Origin: Pelagibius sp. | GTDB lineage: Bacteria; Pseudomonadota; Alphaproteobacteria; Kiloniellales; Kiloniellaceae | Assembly (NCBI RefSeq): GCF_028289705.1 | Contig: NZ_JANQOI010000087.1 | Location: forward strand, 1-64,000 | DNA: 64,000 bases | Direction of reading: 5' to 3' | In this document: piece after piece, positions 33,632 through 42,494 of the stretch | How positions within the stretch are numbered: position 1 is the stretch's first letter | Layout of the letters: every line of letters begins with the position of its first letter | Translations under genes and position numbers: made by a program | The notes under the pieces: generated by a model | Told to the model about the DNA's origin: nothing | What the model saw: the letters and a program-made list of their open reading frames with translations, nothing else | The model's database searches: none

Positions 33632-34876
33632 TCAGCGCGAAAGCGCGCGGGCGATCTTCTTGTTGGCCTCGCTGAGGGCCTTCTCCGCCGGCATCTCGCC
33701 GATCAGGGCGAGCTGCAGGTAGTCGCCGAGGATCGCTTCCACCTTGCTCCACTGGGTGATGCGCGGGCGCGGCTGGGCGTTCTGCAGGGCCTCGACCTGG
33801 GCCGGATACCAGCGGTACTTGGCGATCACCTCGGGGTCCTTATAGACGCTGCTGCGCGTCGGCGGGATGCCGATTTCAAGGGCCAGGGTCTTCTGCATCT
33901 CGGCGGAGGTCAGGAAGTCGATGAAGTCGCGGGCCTGCTCCGGGTTCTTGGCGTCCGCCGGGACGGCCAGCAGCCAGCTTCCCAGCATCGGCGCCGGGCC
34001 CTGCACCTGGCCGGGCGCGGCCATGATCTCGATCTTGCCCGGAACCTTGGACTTCGCCGGGTCGTCCAGCGACGGCGCCCAGGAGGGCCAGAGCTCGATG
34101 GTCATCGCCGTGGTGCCCTGCATCAGCGCGTCGCGCACCTCGGTGGAGTTGTAGGTCTCGATGCCCTTCGGCGCGTAGTTCTTCAGCTCGAGATAGAGGT
34201 TCAGGGCCTCGAGCGCGGCGGCGCTGTCCAGCCGCGCCTCACCGTCGGCCCCGACCACCCGGGCGCCGTGGGCCCAGAGGATCGGCAGGAAGCCGGTGAC
34301 GATGGGATTGGCCTTTTTGCCGCGGAACACCGCGCCGGAGACGCCGCCTTCGTTCTCGCTGATGGTCTTTGCCGCTGCCAGCACATCGGTCCAGCTTTCC
34401 GGACGGCCCAGGTTGTACTTGTCGAAGAGATCCTTGCGATAGGCGAAGAGTTCGACGTTGCCGACAAAGGGGACGGCGTAGAAGGGGCCGCTGCCCACCG
34501 GGTAGCGGGAGACGTCGCGGGCCGGCTTGACGAAGTCCTCACCGACCCCGCCGCCCAGCTTGTCCAGGTCGGCCAGCCAGCCCTTGGACATGAACTCGAC
34601 GGCCCAGGGATCGTCCAGCATGATCACGTCATAGGCGCCGGACTTCTCGCGCATCGAAATGGTGACCTTTTCGAGCAGACCGCCGCCGGTCAGCTCCAGG
34701 CGCTCCACCTCGAGGCCGGGGTTCTTGGCCAGGTAGGCTTCGACGGCGAGCTCGAGGGCATCGCCATAACCGCCATCGCGGCCGGCGATGACCAGCTTCT
34801 CGGCCTGAGCCACGCCGGTAAAGGCGCTGCTCATGACCATGGCCCCCGCCATCACGGTGGTCGTCAATCGGTTCAT
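33632..34876 (-). CDS. Sugar ABC transporter substrate-binding protein
   Basis: ATG 34876 (GGGAG 9 bases upstream) gives 414 residues with a Sec signal peptide (MNRLTTTVMAGAMVMSSAFTGVAQA). The mature part is a family 1 binding protein (YGDALELAVEAYLAKNPGLEVE, DVIMLDDPWAVEFMSKGWLADL, PAPMLGSWLLAVPADAKNPEQARDFIDFL, with these cited in part). It heads the operon controlled by the divergent LacI repressor, whose operators lie 116-129 and 204-217 bp upstream. The ligand is unknown; a mono- or oligosaccharide is likely. Confidence 0.9.
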   Translation of the reverse strand: MNRLTTTVMAGAMVMSSAFTGVAQAEKLVIAGRDGGYGDALELAVEAYLAKNPGLEVERLELTGGGLLEKVTISMREKSGAYDVIMLDDPWAVEFMSKGWLADLDKLGGGVGEDFVKPARDVSRYPVGSGPFYAVPFVGNVELFAYRKDLFDKYNLGRPESWTDVLAAAKTISENEGGVSGAVFRGKKANPIVTGFLPILWAHGARVVGADGEARLDSAAALEALNLYLELKNYAPKGIETYNSTEVRDALMQGTTAMTIELWPSWAPSLDDPAKSKVPGKIEIMAAPGQVQGPAPMLGSWLLAVPADAKNPEQARDFIDFLTSAEMQKTLALEIGIPPTRSSVYKDPEVIAKYRWYPAQVEALQNAQPRPRITQWSKVEAILGDYLQLALIGEMPAEKALSEANKKIARALSR

Positions 34877-34991
34877 TGTGCGGTTCTCCCTTCCCTGGTT
34901 TGCCACCCGGCGCCTCGCGGAGGGCGTTTCAGCCGCATGCGCCGGTGGATTTCAAAGCGCCGATACGATGATCGCACAAGCGCAGTCAATT

Positions 34992-35005
34992 TGCAAACGT
35001 TTGCA
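34992..35005. promoter_or_regulatory. LacI-family operator O1 of the second sugar importer
   Basis: TGCAAACGTTTGCA is a perfect 14-bp palindrome with the central CG typical of LacI proteins. It lies in the divergent promoter between the binding-protein gene and the adjacent LacI gene. Its core differs from the inositol operators (AACGTT rather than ACCGGT), fitting a different repressor. Confidence 0.75.
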
Positions 35006-35079
35006 CATTAGGCCGGTCGACGGTTGCGGGCAAATGAAGGATTTATGAATTTCTCTTGTCTTCGTGACGGGTTAGTGTA

Positions 35080-35093
35080 AGAAAACGTTTGCA
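35080..35093. promoter_or_regulatory. LacI-family operator O2, imperfect copy
   Basis: AGAAAACGTTTGCA matches the perfect operator at 34992-35005 at 12 of 14 positions, centre to centre 88 bp away, and lies 30 bp before the LacI start. Two sites on similar helix phase could support looping and autoregulation. Confidence 0.6.
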
Positions 35094-35123
35094 AATCAAC
35101 GGCTCGTAGCCGATAACCAAGCC

Positions 35124-36158
35124 ATGAGCCGGGTCACCATCAAAGATGTCGCAAGGGAAGCGGGCGTGTCGGCCTCGGCGGTGTCGCGCGTGTTCACGGA
35201 AGGCGGCTCCGCCTCTTCGCAGACCCGCGAGAAGGTGATGGCGGCGGCTGAACGGTTGGGCTACCGCCCCTCGCTCCTGGCCCGCGGCCTGGTGCGCAAC
35301 CGCACCAACCTGATCACCCTGGTGACCGGGCGGATGAACGATCCCTTCGATGCCCTGTTCCTCGATCAGTTCTCCGAGTCCCTGGCGGAGCGTGGAACCC
35401 ATCTGCTGCTGGCCTCGGCGGGTCCGTCCGGCGAGGCCGGTCTGCTGCAGGCCCTCGACTATCAGTCGGACGCCGTCGTCGTTTCGGCGGGCACCATGTC
35501 GCTGGAGCACTCGGAACTCTGCGTGCGGGCAGGGCTGCCGATCATTCTCGCTGGCCGGGTGATGGCGGTGCCCGGGGTGGACTGCGTGCTCGCCGACAAC
35601 AGCGACGGCGGGCGCCAGGCCGCCGAGCTGCTGCGGCGCGTCGGCTGCCGCCGGCTCGCCTATCTCGGCCGCGGTGGTGCCACCTTCTCCGACGGGGAGC
35701 GTTGGCAGGGCTACAAGTCGGCGGCCGCAGCCGCGGGGCTCACGGTGACAAACCAGATCATCGAGGGGCGCGACGACACCGCCGCGGCCCAGGGTGCCGC
35801 CGCCCTGCTGTCGCGGGACCTGCGCCCCGACGGCGTGTTCTGCAGCAACGACAGCATCGCCATCGCGGCTCTGGAGACCGCCCGCGCCCTCGGGCTGAAG
35901 GTGCCCGACGAGCTCTCCATCGTCGGCTTCAATAACATCCCTACGGCCGCGCGGCGCAGCTTCCGCCTGACCACCCTGAACTATCCGGTCAAGCGGGTGG
36001 TGCAGGGCATTCTCGCGCTGCTCGACAGCCGGCTCGACGATCCGCGGCGTGCCGACGAAGTCCGCCGCATCCCTACCCAGCTCGTGGTTCGCGGCACCAC
36101 CCGCCAGCACCAGCCGGAAGACTGGCACGCCCTCGCGGAAACGCCGGCTCTCGAATGA
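35124..36158 (+). CDS. LacI-family transcriptional regulator
   Basis: The 344-residue protein has a classical N-terminal HTH (VTIKDVAREAGVSASAVSRVF, residues 4 onward) and a sugar-binding effector domain with the LSIVGFNNI segment near residue 270. It is divergent from the sugar importer operon and convergent with the GntR gene (6 bp between stops). Two operators match its expected palindromic recognition. No sugar-degrading enzyme is cotranscribed, so the inducer is unknown. Confidence 0.9.
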   Translation: MSRVTIKDVAREAGVSASAVSRVFTEGGSASSQTREKVMAAAERLGYRPSLLARGLVRNRTNLITLVTGRMNDPFDALFLDQFSESLAERGTHLLLASAGPSGEAGLLQALDYQSDAVVVSAGTMSLEHSELCVRAGLPIILAGRVMAVPGVDCVLADNSDGGRQAAELLRRVGCRRLAYLGRGGATFSDGERWQGYKSAAAAAGLTVTNQIIEGRDDTAAAQGAAALLSRDLRPDGVFCSNDSIAIAALETARALGLKVPDELSIVGFNNIPTAARRSFRLTTLNYPVKRVVQGILALLDSRLDDPRRADEVRRIPTQLVVRGTTRQHQPEDWHALAETPALE

Positions 36159-36164
36159 GGGCGA

Positions 36165-36962
36165 TCAGCGGTCGCCGATGGTCAGGAAGGCCTTCGTGAC
36201 CTGGGCTTCCTGGGCCAGCATGATGCGTTGGGCGGCGCGCATGTGGGCCTGCATGATGGCCCGCGCCTCGTCGGCGTCCCCGGCCCGCAGCGCCGAGATC
36301 AACTGCTCCTGATAGGAGAGGCCGCGTTCCCGCAGTTCGGGATTGGGCTGTCCGTAGATCCGCTTGCAGACCGTGAGGTCCTTCAGCAGCCGCACGAGAA
36401 AGCCGCAGGTGAAGCCCAGCAGGGGATTGTCGGAAAAGCCGGCGAGTGCCTCGTGAAACTCCAGTTCGGCGACGCGCTGCTGGCGCTCCTCTTCGATGGA
36501 GGCGGGAGGGGCGGTGTAGACACTCATGCGCCTGCGCAGCTCGTCGATCTGCTCTTCGGTGATGTGGGGGGCGAGATCGAACACGAGCTGCGGTTCGAGC
36601 GCGATGCGCAGCTCGTAGATGTGGGCGATGGAGATCTCTTTGAAGAAGAAGTGATTGGCCAGCAGTGCGCTGGCGTGGTCGGCCCCCAGCTCGGTGATGA
36701 AGGCGCCGCCGCCGGGGCCCGTGCGGGTGCGGATCAGCCCCTGGGTCTCCAGCACCCTCAAGGCTTCGCGCACAGTGCCCTTGCTGACCCCCAGGTGGGC
36801 GATCAACTGGTGTTCCTGGGGCAGGCGGTCGCCCGGTGCCAGACCGTTTTCGATGATCCAGTCCTTGATGGTTTCCGCCACCGCTTGGGGGCGGTTGCGC
36901 CCGCGTGCCGGCAGGCGCAGGGGCTGGTTCTCAGTTGAGGGGGTGGAGGCAGGCTGTTTCAT
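36165..36962 (-). CDS. GntR-family (FadR/FCD) transcriptional regulator
   Basis: The 265-residue regulator has the GntR winged helix (residues about 25-95; RLPQEHQLIAHLGVSKGTVREALRV partly) and an FCD domain with EFHEALAGFSDNPLL. Its start lies 32 bp inside the end of the upstream ATPase gene, so it belongs to the peptide-importer operon. The twin TTTATCATGATAAA-type sites in front of that operon are plausible binding sites. The ligand is unknown. Confidence 0.87.
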   Translation of the reverse strand: MKQPASTPSTENQPLRLPARGRNRPQAVAETIKDWIIENGLAPGDRLPQEHQLIAHLGVSKGTVREALRVLETQGLIRTRTGPGGGAFITELGADHASALLANHFFFKEISIAHIYELRIALEPQLVFDLAPHITEEQIDELRRRMSVYTAPPASIEEERQQRVAELEFHEALAGFSDNPLLGFTCGFLVRLLKDLTVCKRIYGQPNPELRERGLSYQEQLISALRAGDADEARAIMQAHMRAAQRIMLAQEAQVTKAFLTIGDR

Positions 36963-37893
36963 GGTCCGTCGAGAGTTGGGTCAGAGGGGGTGGGCCGCCG
37001 CGGCAATCGTCTTGCGCGCGTCCGCAGCGGGCGGCAAAGGCGCATCCGGGCGGCGGGTTCAAGGGGTCCGGCAACTCGGCGGCTGCCGCTTCGGTGCGGA
37101 GCAGCGGGCGCCCAATCAGGGGCGCGCTGCGGGCCAGCAGCCCGGTATAGGGGTGGCGCGGCGCGGTGAAGATCTTTTCGGCCTGGCCCATCTCCACGAC
37201 CCGCCCGAAGTAGAGGACGGCGACCCGGTCGCTCACCGCTTCGACGACCGCGAGGTCGTGACTGATGAAGAGGTAGGTCAGGTCGAAGGCCTCCCGCAGC
37301 TCGGCGAGCAGGTTCAGGACCTGCGCCTGTACCGAGACGTCGAGGGCGGAGACCGGTTCGTCCAGCACCAGGATGCGCGGTGACGCCGCCAGGGCGCGGG
37401 CGATGCCGATGCGCTGCGCCTGGCCGCCCGAAAACTCATGCGGATAGCGCTCAAGGAACTCCTTGCGCAGGTTCACTGCCTCGAAGAGTTCGGCGATGCG
37501 GGCCTTGCGGGCCGCGGCGTCGAGCCCCAGCAGATGGATCAGCGGCGCTTCGAGGATCTGGCGGACCGTCTTGCGCGGATTGAGGGAGGAGATCGGGTCC
37601 TGGAAGACGTATTGAATGAGCCTGCCGAAGGCGACCGGATCGCCGGTCTGGTCGGAGAGGTCCTTGCCCTCGATCTCGATACTGCCCTCGCTGGGGGCGA
37701 GGAGCCCGACCAGCATACGGGCCAGCGTCGACTTGCCGCAGCCGGACTCGCCGACGATCCCAAGGGTCTCCCCCGGGGCGACGGCGAAGCTCACGTCACG
37801 CACCGCGTGAACCGCCGGCTTGGGCCGGCCGAGCAGACTGCGCCCGCCGCCGAAGGTCTTGCCGAGACCGCGCACCGCCAGCGCCGGTGTCAT
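36931..37893 (-). CDS. Peptide-type ABC transporter ATPase (DppF/OppF family)
   Basis: The 320-residue ATPase has Walker A GESGCGKST near residue 48, signature FSGGQAQRIGIARAL, Walker B ILVLDEPVSALD and His in FISHDLAVVE. The C-terminal oligopeptide region has cysteine sites (CAFAARCGRAQDDC) typical of OppF/DppF, which bind an iron-sulfur cluster in some members. It overlaps the permease-ATPase fusion by 4 bp. With the fusion it supplies the second ATPase of the importer. Confidence 0.92.
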   Translation of the reverse strand: MTPALAVRGLGKTFGGGRSLLGRPKPAVHAVRDVSFAVAPGETLGIVGESGCGKSTLARMLVGLLAPSEGSIEIEGKDLSDQTGDPVAFGRLIQYVFQDPISSLNPRKTVRQILEAPLIHLLGLDAAARKARIAELFEAVNLRKEFLERYPHEFSGGQAQRIGIARALAASPRILVLDEPVSALDVSVQAQVLNLLAELREAFDLTYLFISHDLAVVEAVSDRVAVLYFGRVVEMGQAEKIFTAPRHPYTGLLARSAPLIGRPLLRTEAAAAELPDPLNPPPGCAFAARCGRAQDDCRGGPPPLTQLSTDHETACLHPLN

Positions 37894-39758
37894 GGGGTCG
37901 CGCCTTCGGGAAAGAGGCAGCGGACCGCCCGCATACCGCAGGACTGCAGCACGACTTCGCCCTGCCGGCAGGCGTTCTGGGCCTTGTCGCAGCGCGGCGC
38001 GAAGGCGCAGCCGGCCGGTAGCGCATCCACGGGCGGCGGCAGGCCGGGAATGGCTGAGAGCGCGCGCCGACCGCCGCCGAGTTCGGGCACACAGGCGATG
38101 AGCCGGCGGGTGTAGGGATGGCGCGGCGCCGCCAGCACCTCCTCGGTCGGTCCCGTCTCGACGATGCGGCCCGCATACATCACCGCCACCCGGTCGCAGA
38201 GCTGTGCCACCACGCCGAAATCGTGGGTGATGAAGATCAGCGCCATGTTCCGCTCCCGGCGCAGTTCGTCGAGCAGTGCCAGGACCTGGGCCTGGACCGT
38301 CACGTCGAGGGCGGTCGTCGGTTCGTCGGCAATCACCAGATCGGGATCGTTCACCAGGGCGAGGGCAATGCCGACGCGCTGGCGCATCCCGCCGGAGAGT
38401 TCGTGGGGATAGGCCTTCGCCCGTGCCGCCGCATTGGGGATGCGCACTTTTTCGAGGAGAGCGACGGAGTGGTTCCAGGCCTCCTGGCGCGACAGCGGGC
38501 GATGGCTGCGGATCGCTTCCACCATCTGATCGCCGACCCGGTAGAGCGGGTGAAGCGTGGCCAGGGGGTCCTGGAAGACGTAGGCGACGCGCCCGCCGCG
38601 CACCCGTCTCAGCGCTTCGCCGTTCATGGAGAGGGTGTCCTCACCGTCGAGGCGCACGGCACCGCCGGCGATGACGCCCGGCGGCGAGGCGACCAGGCCG
38701 AGCAGCGAAAGCGCGGTGACGGACTTGCCCGAGCCGGACTCGCCGATGAGCCCGAGGCATTCGCCCGGCGCGACCTCGAAATCGACGCCGCCGACGGCCT
38801 TGTAGGTTCGCGGGCCGACCTGGAACTCGGTCTGCAGATCCACGACCTGGAGCAGCGCGTCGGTTTTCCCGGCGGCCGGCGGAGACGGCCGCTCGACACG
38901 GGTGGCGGCGGCGGGCCGCGACAGGGCGCCGGCGCGCAGGCGCGGGTCAAGCGCGTCGCGCACGCCGTCGCCGAGGAGGTTCACGCTCATGACGATGACG
39001 AAGATCATGACCCCGGGCACGATGGAGGCGTGGGGCGCGTTGATCAGCAGTTTGCGGCCCTCGCCGAGCATGGAGCCGAGGTCGGCCTGCGGCGGTTGCG
39101 ACCCGAGGCCGAGGAAGGAAAGGCCGGCGGTTTCCAGGATCATCCAGCCGATGGTGGTCGACATGGCGATGACGATCACCGGCAGCACGTTGGGCAGGAT
39201 CTCCGACCAAATGATGCGCAGCCGGCCCATGCCGGACAGCCGCGCCGCGTCGACGAACTCGCGGTGGGCGATGCTGACGGTGACGCCGCGGATGTTGCGG
39301 GCGAAGAAGGGAATGTTGACGACGGCGACGGCATAGAGCGCATTCAACAGGCCGGGGCCCAGCACCGCGACAATGGCCAGGGCGAGCAAGATGTAGGGAA
39401 AGGCCATCAGCATATCGATGCCGCGCATCGTCAGGTCGTCGATGCGACCGCCGTAGAAGCCGGCGACGATACCGATCGCCGAGCCGATGAACGCGGCAAT
39501 CAGGGCGGCGGCGATGCCGACGGCGAGGCTCAGGCGCGTGCCCCAGATCAGCCGCGACAGGAGGTCCCGCCCGAGATGATCGGTGCCGAGCAGCGCGCCA
39601 TCGCTGAAGGGGCGCTTCAGCCGATTGACCGGGTCGGTGATATCCGGATCGGCGAGCGGCAGCAGCGGGGCGAGCAGGGCGACGCAGCAGACCGCGAGCA
39701 GGACGATCCCGCCGAAGGCGGCGAGGCGATTGCGCAGGATGAGTTTCAGGGTGACCAT
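37890..39758 (-). CDS. Peptide-type ABC transporter permease-ATPase fusion (DppC-DppD)
   Basis: The 622-residue protein joins two normally separate subunits. Residues 1-270 form a DppC-type permease ([21 protein letters not shown]-like [24 protein letters not shown]). A proline/alanine-rich linker spans about 275-300. Residues 301-622 form a DppD-type ATPase with Walker A GESGSGKS at 339-346, signature [12 protein letters not shown], Walker [13 protein letters not shown] and the C-terminal cysteine motif [14 protein letters not shown]. The frame is open across the junction, so this is a real fusion. It fixes permease and ATPase stoichiometry at one to one. Confidence 0.92.
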   Translation of the reverse strand: MVTLKLILRNRLAAFGGIVLLAVCCVALLAPLLPLADPDITDPVNRLKRPFSDGALLGTDHLGRDLLSRLIWGTRLSLAVGIAAALIAAFIGSAIGIVAGFYGGRIDDLTMRGIDMLMAFPYILLALAIVAVLGPGLLNALYAVAVVNIPFFARNIRGVTVSIAHREFVDAARLSGMGRLRIIWSEILPNVLPVIVIAMSTTIGWMILETAGLSFLGLGSQPPQADLGSMLGEGRKLLINAPHASIVPGVMIFVIVMSVNLLGDGVRDALDPRLRAGALSRPAAATRVERPSPPAAGKTDALLQVVDLQTEFQVGPRTYKAVGGVDFEVAPGECLGLIGESGSGKSVTALSLLGLVASPPGVIAGGAVRLDGEDTLSMNGEALRRVRGGRVAYVFQDPLATLHPLYRVGDQMVEAIRSHRPLSRQEAWNHSVALLEKVRIPNAAARAKAYPHELSGGMRQRVGIALALVNDPDLVIADEPTTALDVTVQAQVLALLDELRRERNMALIFITHDFGVVAQLCDRVAVMYAGRIVETGPTEEVLAAPRHPYTRRLIACVPELGGGRRALSAIPGLPPPVDALPAGCAFAPRCDKAQNACRQGEVVLQSCGMRAVRCLFPEGATP

Positions 39759-39768
39759 CGCCGGCGGC

Positions 39769-40716
39769 TCAGGCCTTTACCCGCGGGTCGAGCCAGCTTT
39801 GCGAGAGGTCGGCCAGCAGGTTGAACAGCACGTAGCTTGCCGCGACCACGATGACGCCGCCCTGGACCAGCAGGATGTCGCGCGTCGAGATCGCCTGCAC
39901 CAGCATGCGCCCCACGCCCGGCCACTGAAACACGGTCTCGATGTAGACCGCGCCGCCGAGCACGAAGCCGGCCTGCACGCCGATCACCGGAATGATCGAG
40001 ACCAGGGCCGCCTTGAAGGCGTGGCCGTAGAGAACCCGGGTTTCGGAGACGCCCTTGGCGCGGGCGGTGCGGATGAAGTCCTGACGCAGCACCTCCAGCA
40101 TGGCCGAGCGGGTCAGCCGGGCGATGACACCGGTGGCCACGACGGAAAGGGTCAGCGCCGGCAGGATGAGATGCCGCAGGAGGTCGGGCAGGTCGCCGCC
40201 GCCGTAGATCGCAAACATGCCGCTCGCCGGCAGCCAGCGCAGTTCCACCGCGAACAGCAGGATCAGCAAGAGGCCCAGCCAGAAGGAGGGAACCGAGATC
40301 CCGATGAGGACCACGAAGGTCAGGATCTTGTCGGTCCAGCCGTATTGCCGGGCCGCGGTCCAGATGCCGATCAGGAGGCCCCAGATGGTGCAGAGCAGCA
40401 GCGCCGCCCCGGCCAGGATCAGGGTCGCCGAGAAGCGCTCCAGAACCTCGTCCAGCACCGGCCGGTTGAGGCTGTAGGAGCGCCCGAGGTCGCCCTGCAG
40501 AAGATTGCCCAGCCAGATCAGATACTGCTGGACCTGGGGCTTATCCAGGCCGAGGTCGCGGTTCAGCTTCTCAACGTTCTCCGGCGTCGCGAAGGACCCC
40601 AGGATGGCGGTCGCCGGGTCGCCGGGGATCAGCGCCATGATGGCGAAGACGATGACGGTCAGTCCCAGGAGAACCGGAACCAAGGCGATCAGACGCTTGA
40701 TCAGGTAGCTCAGCAT
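39769..40716 (-). CDS. Peptide-type ABC transporter permease (DppB family)
   Basis: The 315-residue permease starts with the typical MLSYLIKRLIALVPVLLGLTV helix and has the DppB loop FIRTARAKGVSETRVLYGHAFK and C-terminal LADLSQSWLDPRVKA. It pairs with the permease half of the fusion protein. It begins 104 bp after the binding-protein stop, with a hairpin between. Confidence 0.93.
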   Translation of the reverse strand: MLSYLIKRLIALVPVLLGLTVIVFAIMALIPGDPATAILGSFATPENVEKLNRDLGLDKPQVQQYLIWLGNLLQGDLGRSYSLNRPVLDEVLERFSATLILAGAALLLCTIWGLLIGIWTAARQYGWTDKILTFVVLIGISVPSFWLGLLLILLFAVELRWLPASGMFAIYGGGDLPDLLRHLILPALTLSVVATGVIARLTRSAMLEVLRQDFIRTARAKGVSETRVLYGHAFKAALVSIIPVIGVQAGFVLGGAVYIETVFQWPGVGRMLVQAISTRDILLVQGGVIVVAASYVLFNLLADLSQSWLDPRVKA

Positions 40717-40755
40717 CCGCGCGTCCCTTCAGCTCGGCCGCCGGCCCGGCCGGCC

Positions 40756-40788
40756 GGCGGGGCGGTTCGCAAGAGGATCCGCCCCGCC
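40756..40788 (-). terminator. Hairpin between dppA-like and dppB-like genes
   Basis: GGCGGGGCGG (40756-40765) and CCGCCCCGCC (40779-40788) form a 10-bp stem with a 13-base loop, 32 bp after the binding-protein stop. No T tract follows. Its position repeats the pattern at 7692 and 33571. Confidence 0.62.
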
Positions 40789-40820
40789 CAAGGTTCCGGC
40801 AACCGGAGAAACGCCGCCGG

Positions 40821-42377
40821 TCAGCTCTTGGAGACGTCCTTCAAGAGCAGGAAGAAGGAGGGCTGCAGCTTGAAATTGGAGACGCGCTCCGAAGTCGCCG
40901 CGTTCTGCTTCCAGTTGGCGATGAAGGCCCAGGGCGCATCCTCGTAGACGATGGCCTGCATCTCCTTGTAGAGCCGGGCTCGCTCGGCCTGGTCGGTGGC
41001 GCTGCGCGCGGCCTCCAGCAATTTGTCGACCTCGGGGTTCGAATAGTAACCCGAGTTGAAGCCGCCCTTGTCGGGCCAGGCTTCGGTGCGCAGCGCGAGG
41101 TAGGGCAGCGTGTCCGGATCGTTGGTCATCCAGGCCATCTCCGCCATGTCCGCCTTGCCCTCGAGGCCGGGGTTCACCTGACCGAGGAAGGTGTTCCACT
41201 CGTAGGTCTCGATCTTGACGTCGAGCCCGACCTTGGCGAGATCGGCCTGGATCGCCGCGCCCATGGGAACCGGATCGAGCATGCCCGAGCCGCCCTCGGT
41301 GACGTAGAAGGTGAGCTCGGCGCCGGCATGGCCGGCTTCCTCCAGCAGCGCTTTTGCCTTCTCCGGGTTGTGAGGATAGGGCTGGAGGGCATCGTTGTAG
41401 GCCCAGGCGAAGGCCGGCGGCGTCGGGCCGGAAGCGACCTCCGCGGTGCCCTGCAGGATCTGCTCAACCAGAGCCTTCTTGTCGATGGCATAGTTGACCG
41501 CCTGGCGCACGCGCTTGTCGGCAAAGGGCCCTTCCTTGGCATTCAGGATGAGAAACCAGAGGTGCGGGCCGGCCTGCTCATGCAGCTGGAAGCCGTTGCC
41601 GTCGAAGGTCGCGACCGAGTCCGGGGGGACCTCCACCATGATGTCGATGCCGCCGGACAGCATCTCGGCGACCCGGGTGTTGGCATCGGTGATCGGGCGG
41701 AAGACGATCGCTTCCAGGGACGGCGCGCCGCCCCAGTAGTCTTCATTGCGGACCACCACGACCTTGGCGTTGGACTCCCACTCAGCGAACTTGAAGGGGC
41801 CACTACCGGCGGGATTGCGGCCGAAGTCGGCGCCATGGGTCTTCACCGCCTCCGGCGAGACGATCAGCCCCGTCGGATAGGCGAGATTGGAAAGGAAAGG
41901 CGCGTAGGGTGCGTTCAAGGTGAACTTCACCGTGTCGTCGTCCAGCGCCTCGACGTCCTCGACCGCGGAGAAGAAAAAGGAGAGCGGGAAGGGCCCGGTG
42001 TCGTGGAAGGGATGGCTCTCGTCCAGCATGCGGTCGAAGTTGAACTCGACCGCGGCCGCGTTGACCGGCGTGCCGTCGTGGAAGGTGACGCCTTGGCGCA
42101 GCTCGAAGGTGTATTCGGTGCCGTCCTCGCTGATCGACCAACTGCTTGCCAGCGAGGGTTCCACCTCCAAGGTGCCGTCCTTGTAGCGGACCAGGCCGTC
42201 ATAGACGTTCATCAGAATACGGAAGTCGTTCACCGCCGTGACGGCATGGGGGTCGAGCGATTTCGGTTCGGCGATCTGGCCGACCACCAGAACGTTGGGA
42301 GGGGTCTGGGCGAGTGCGGCGGGCGCGGCCAAAGCCACGGCCGCGAGGCCAAGCGCCCATGGTGAGAGTTTTTTCAT
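40821..42377 (-). CDS. Peptide-type ABC transporter substrate-binding protein (DppA/OppA family)
   Basis: The 518-residue family 5 binding protein has a Sec signal (MKKLSPWALGLAAVALAAP, cleavage near ALAQTP). Typical segments follow: GQIAEPKSLDPHAVTAVNDF, LRQGVTFHDGTPVNAAAVEF and the C-terminal RARLYKEMQAIVYEDAPW. Such proteins bind di- or oligopeptides, nickel, opines or other compounds; the ligand is not readable. It heads the operon, divergent from the DUF1028 gene, with twin operators upstream. Confidence 0.92.
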   Translation of the reverse strand: MKKLSPWALGLAAVALAAPAALAQTPPNVLVVGQIAEPKSLDPHAVTAVNDFRILMNVYDGLVRYKDGTLEVEPSLASSWSISEDGTEYTFELRQGVTFHDGTPVNAAAVEFNFDRMLDESHPFHDTGPFPLSFFFSAVEDVEALDDDTVKFTLNAPYAPFLSNLAYPTGLIVSPEAVKTHGADFGRNPAGSGPFKFAEWESNAKVVVVRNEDYWGGAPSLEAIVFRPITDANTRVAEMLSGGIDIMVEVPPDSVATFDGNGFQLHEQAGPHLWFLILNAKEGPFADKRVRQAVNYAIDKKALVEQILQGTAEVASGPTPPAFAWAYNDALQPYPHNPEKAKALLEEAGHAGAELTFYVTEGGSGMLDPVPMGAAIQADLAKVGLDVKIETYEWNTFLGQVNPGLEGKADMAEMAWMTNDPDTLPYLALRTEAWPDKGGFNSGYYSNPEVDKLLEAARSATDQAERARLYKEMQAIVYEDAPWAFIANWKQNAATSERVSNFKLQPSFFLLLKDVSKS

Positions 42378-42403
42378 GGCGATCTCCCTGTTGAAGATCC
42401 GAA

Positions 42404-42417
42404 TTTATCATAAGAAA
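42404..42417. promoter_or_regulatory. Candidate GntR operator, imperfect copy
   Basis: TTTATCATAAGAAA matches the perfect palindrome at 42431-42444 at 12 of 14 positions, 27 bp away centre to centre, and lies 27 bp upstream of the peptide-binding-protein start. Confidence 0.55.
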
Positions 42418-42430
42418 TTTGCAAAGCAAG

Positions 42431-42444
42431 TTTATCATGATAAA
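42431..42444. promoter_or_regulatory. Candidate GntR operator, perfect palindrome
   Basis: TTTATCATGATAAA is a perfect 14-bp palindrome in the 117-bp gap between the divergent peptide-importer operon and the DUF1028 gene. Its AT-rich composition stands out sharply. The GntR/FCD protein at 36165-36962, cotranscribed with the importer, is the obvious candidate ligand-responsive repressor. Confidence 0.65.
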
Positions 42445-42494
42445 TTGCTTCGTACTCGTGCAATTGTTGCGCGGCCTCGGATGCGGCAGGTGCC

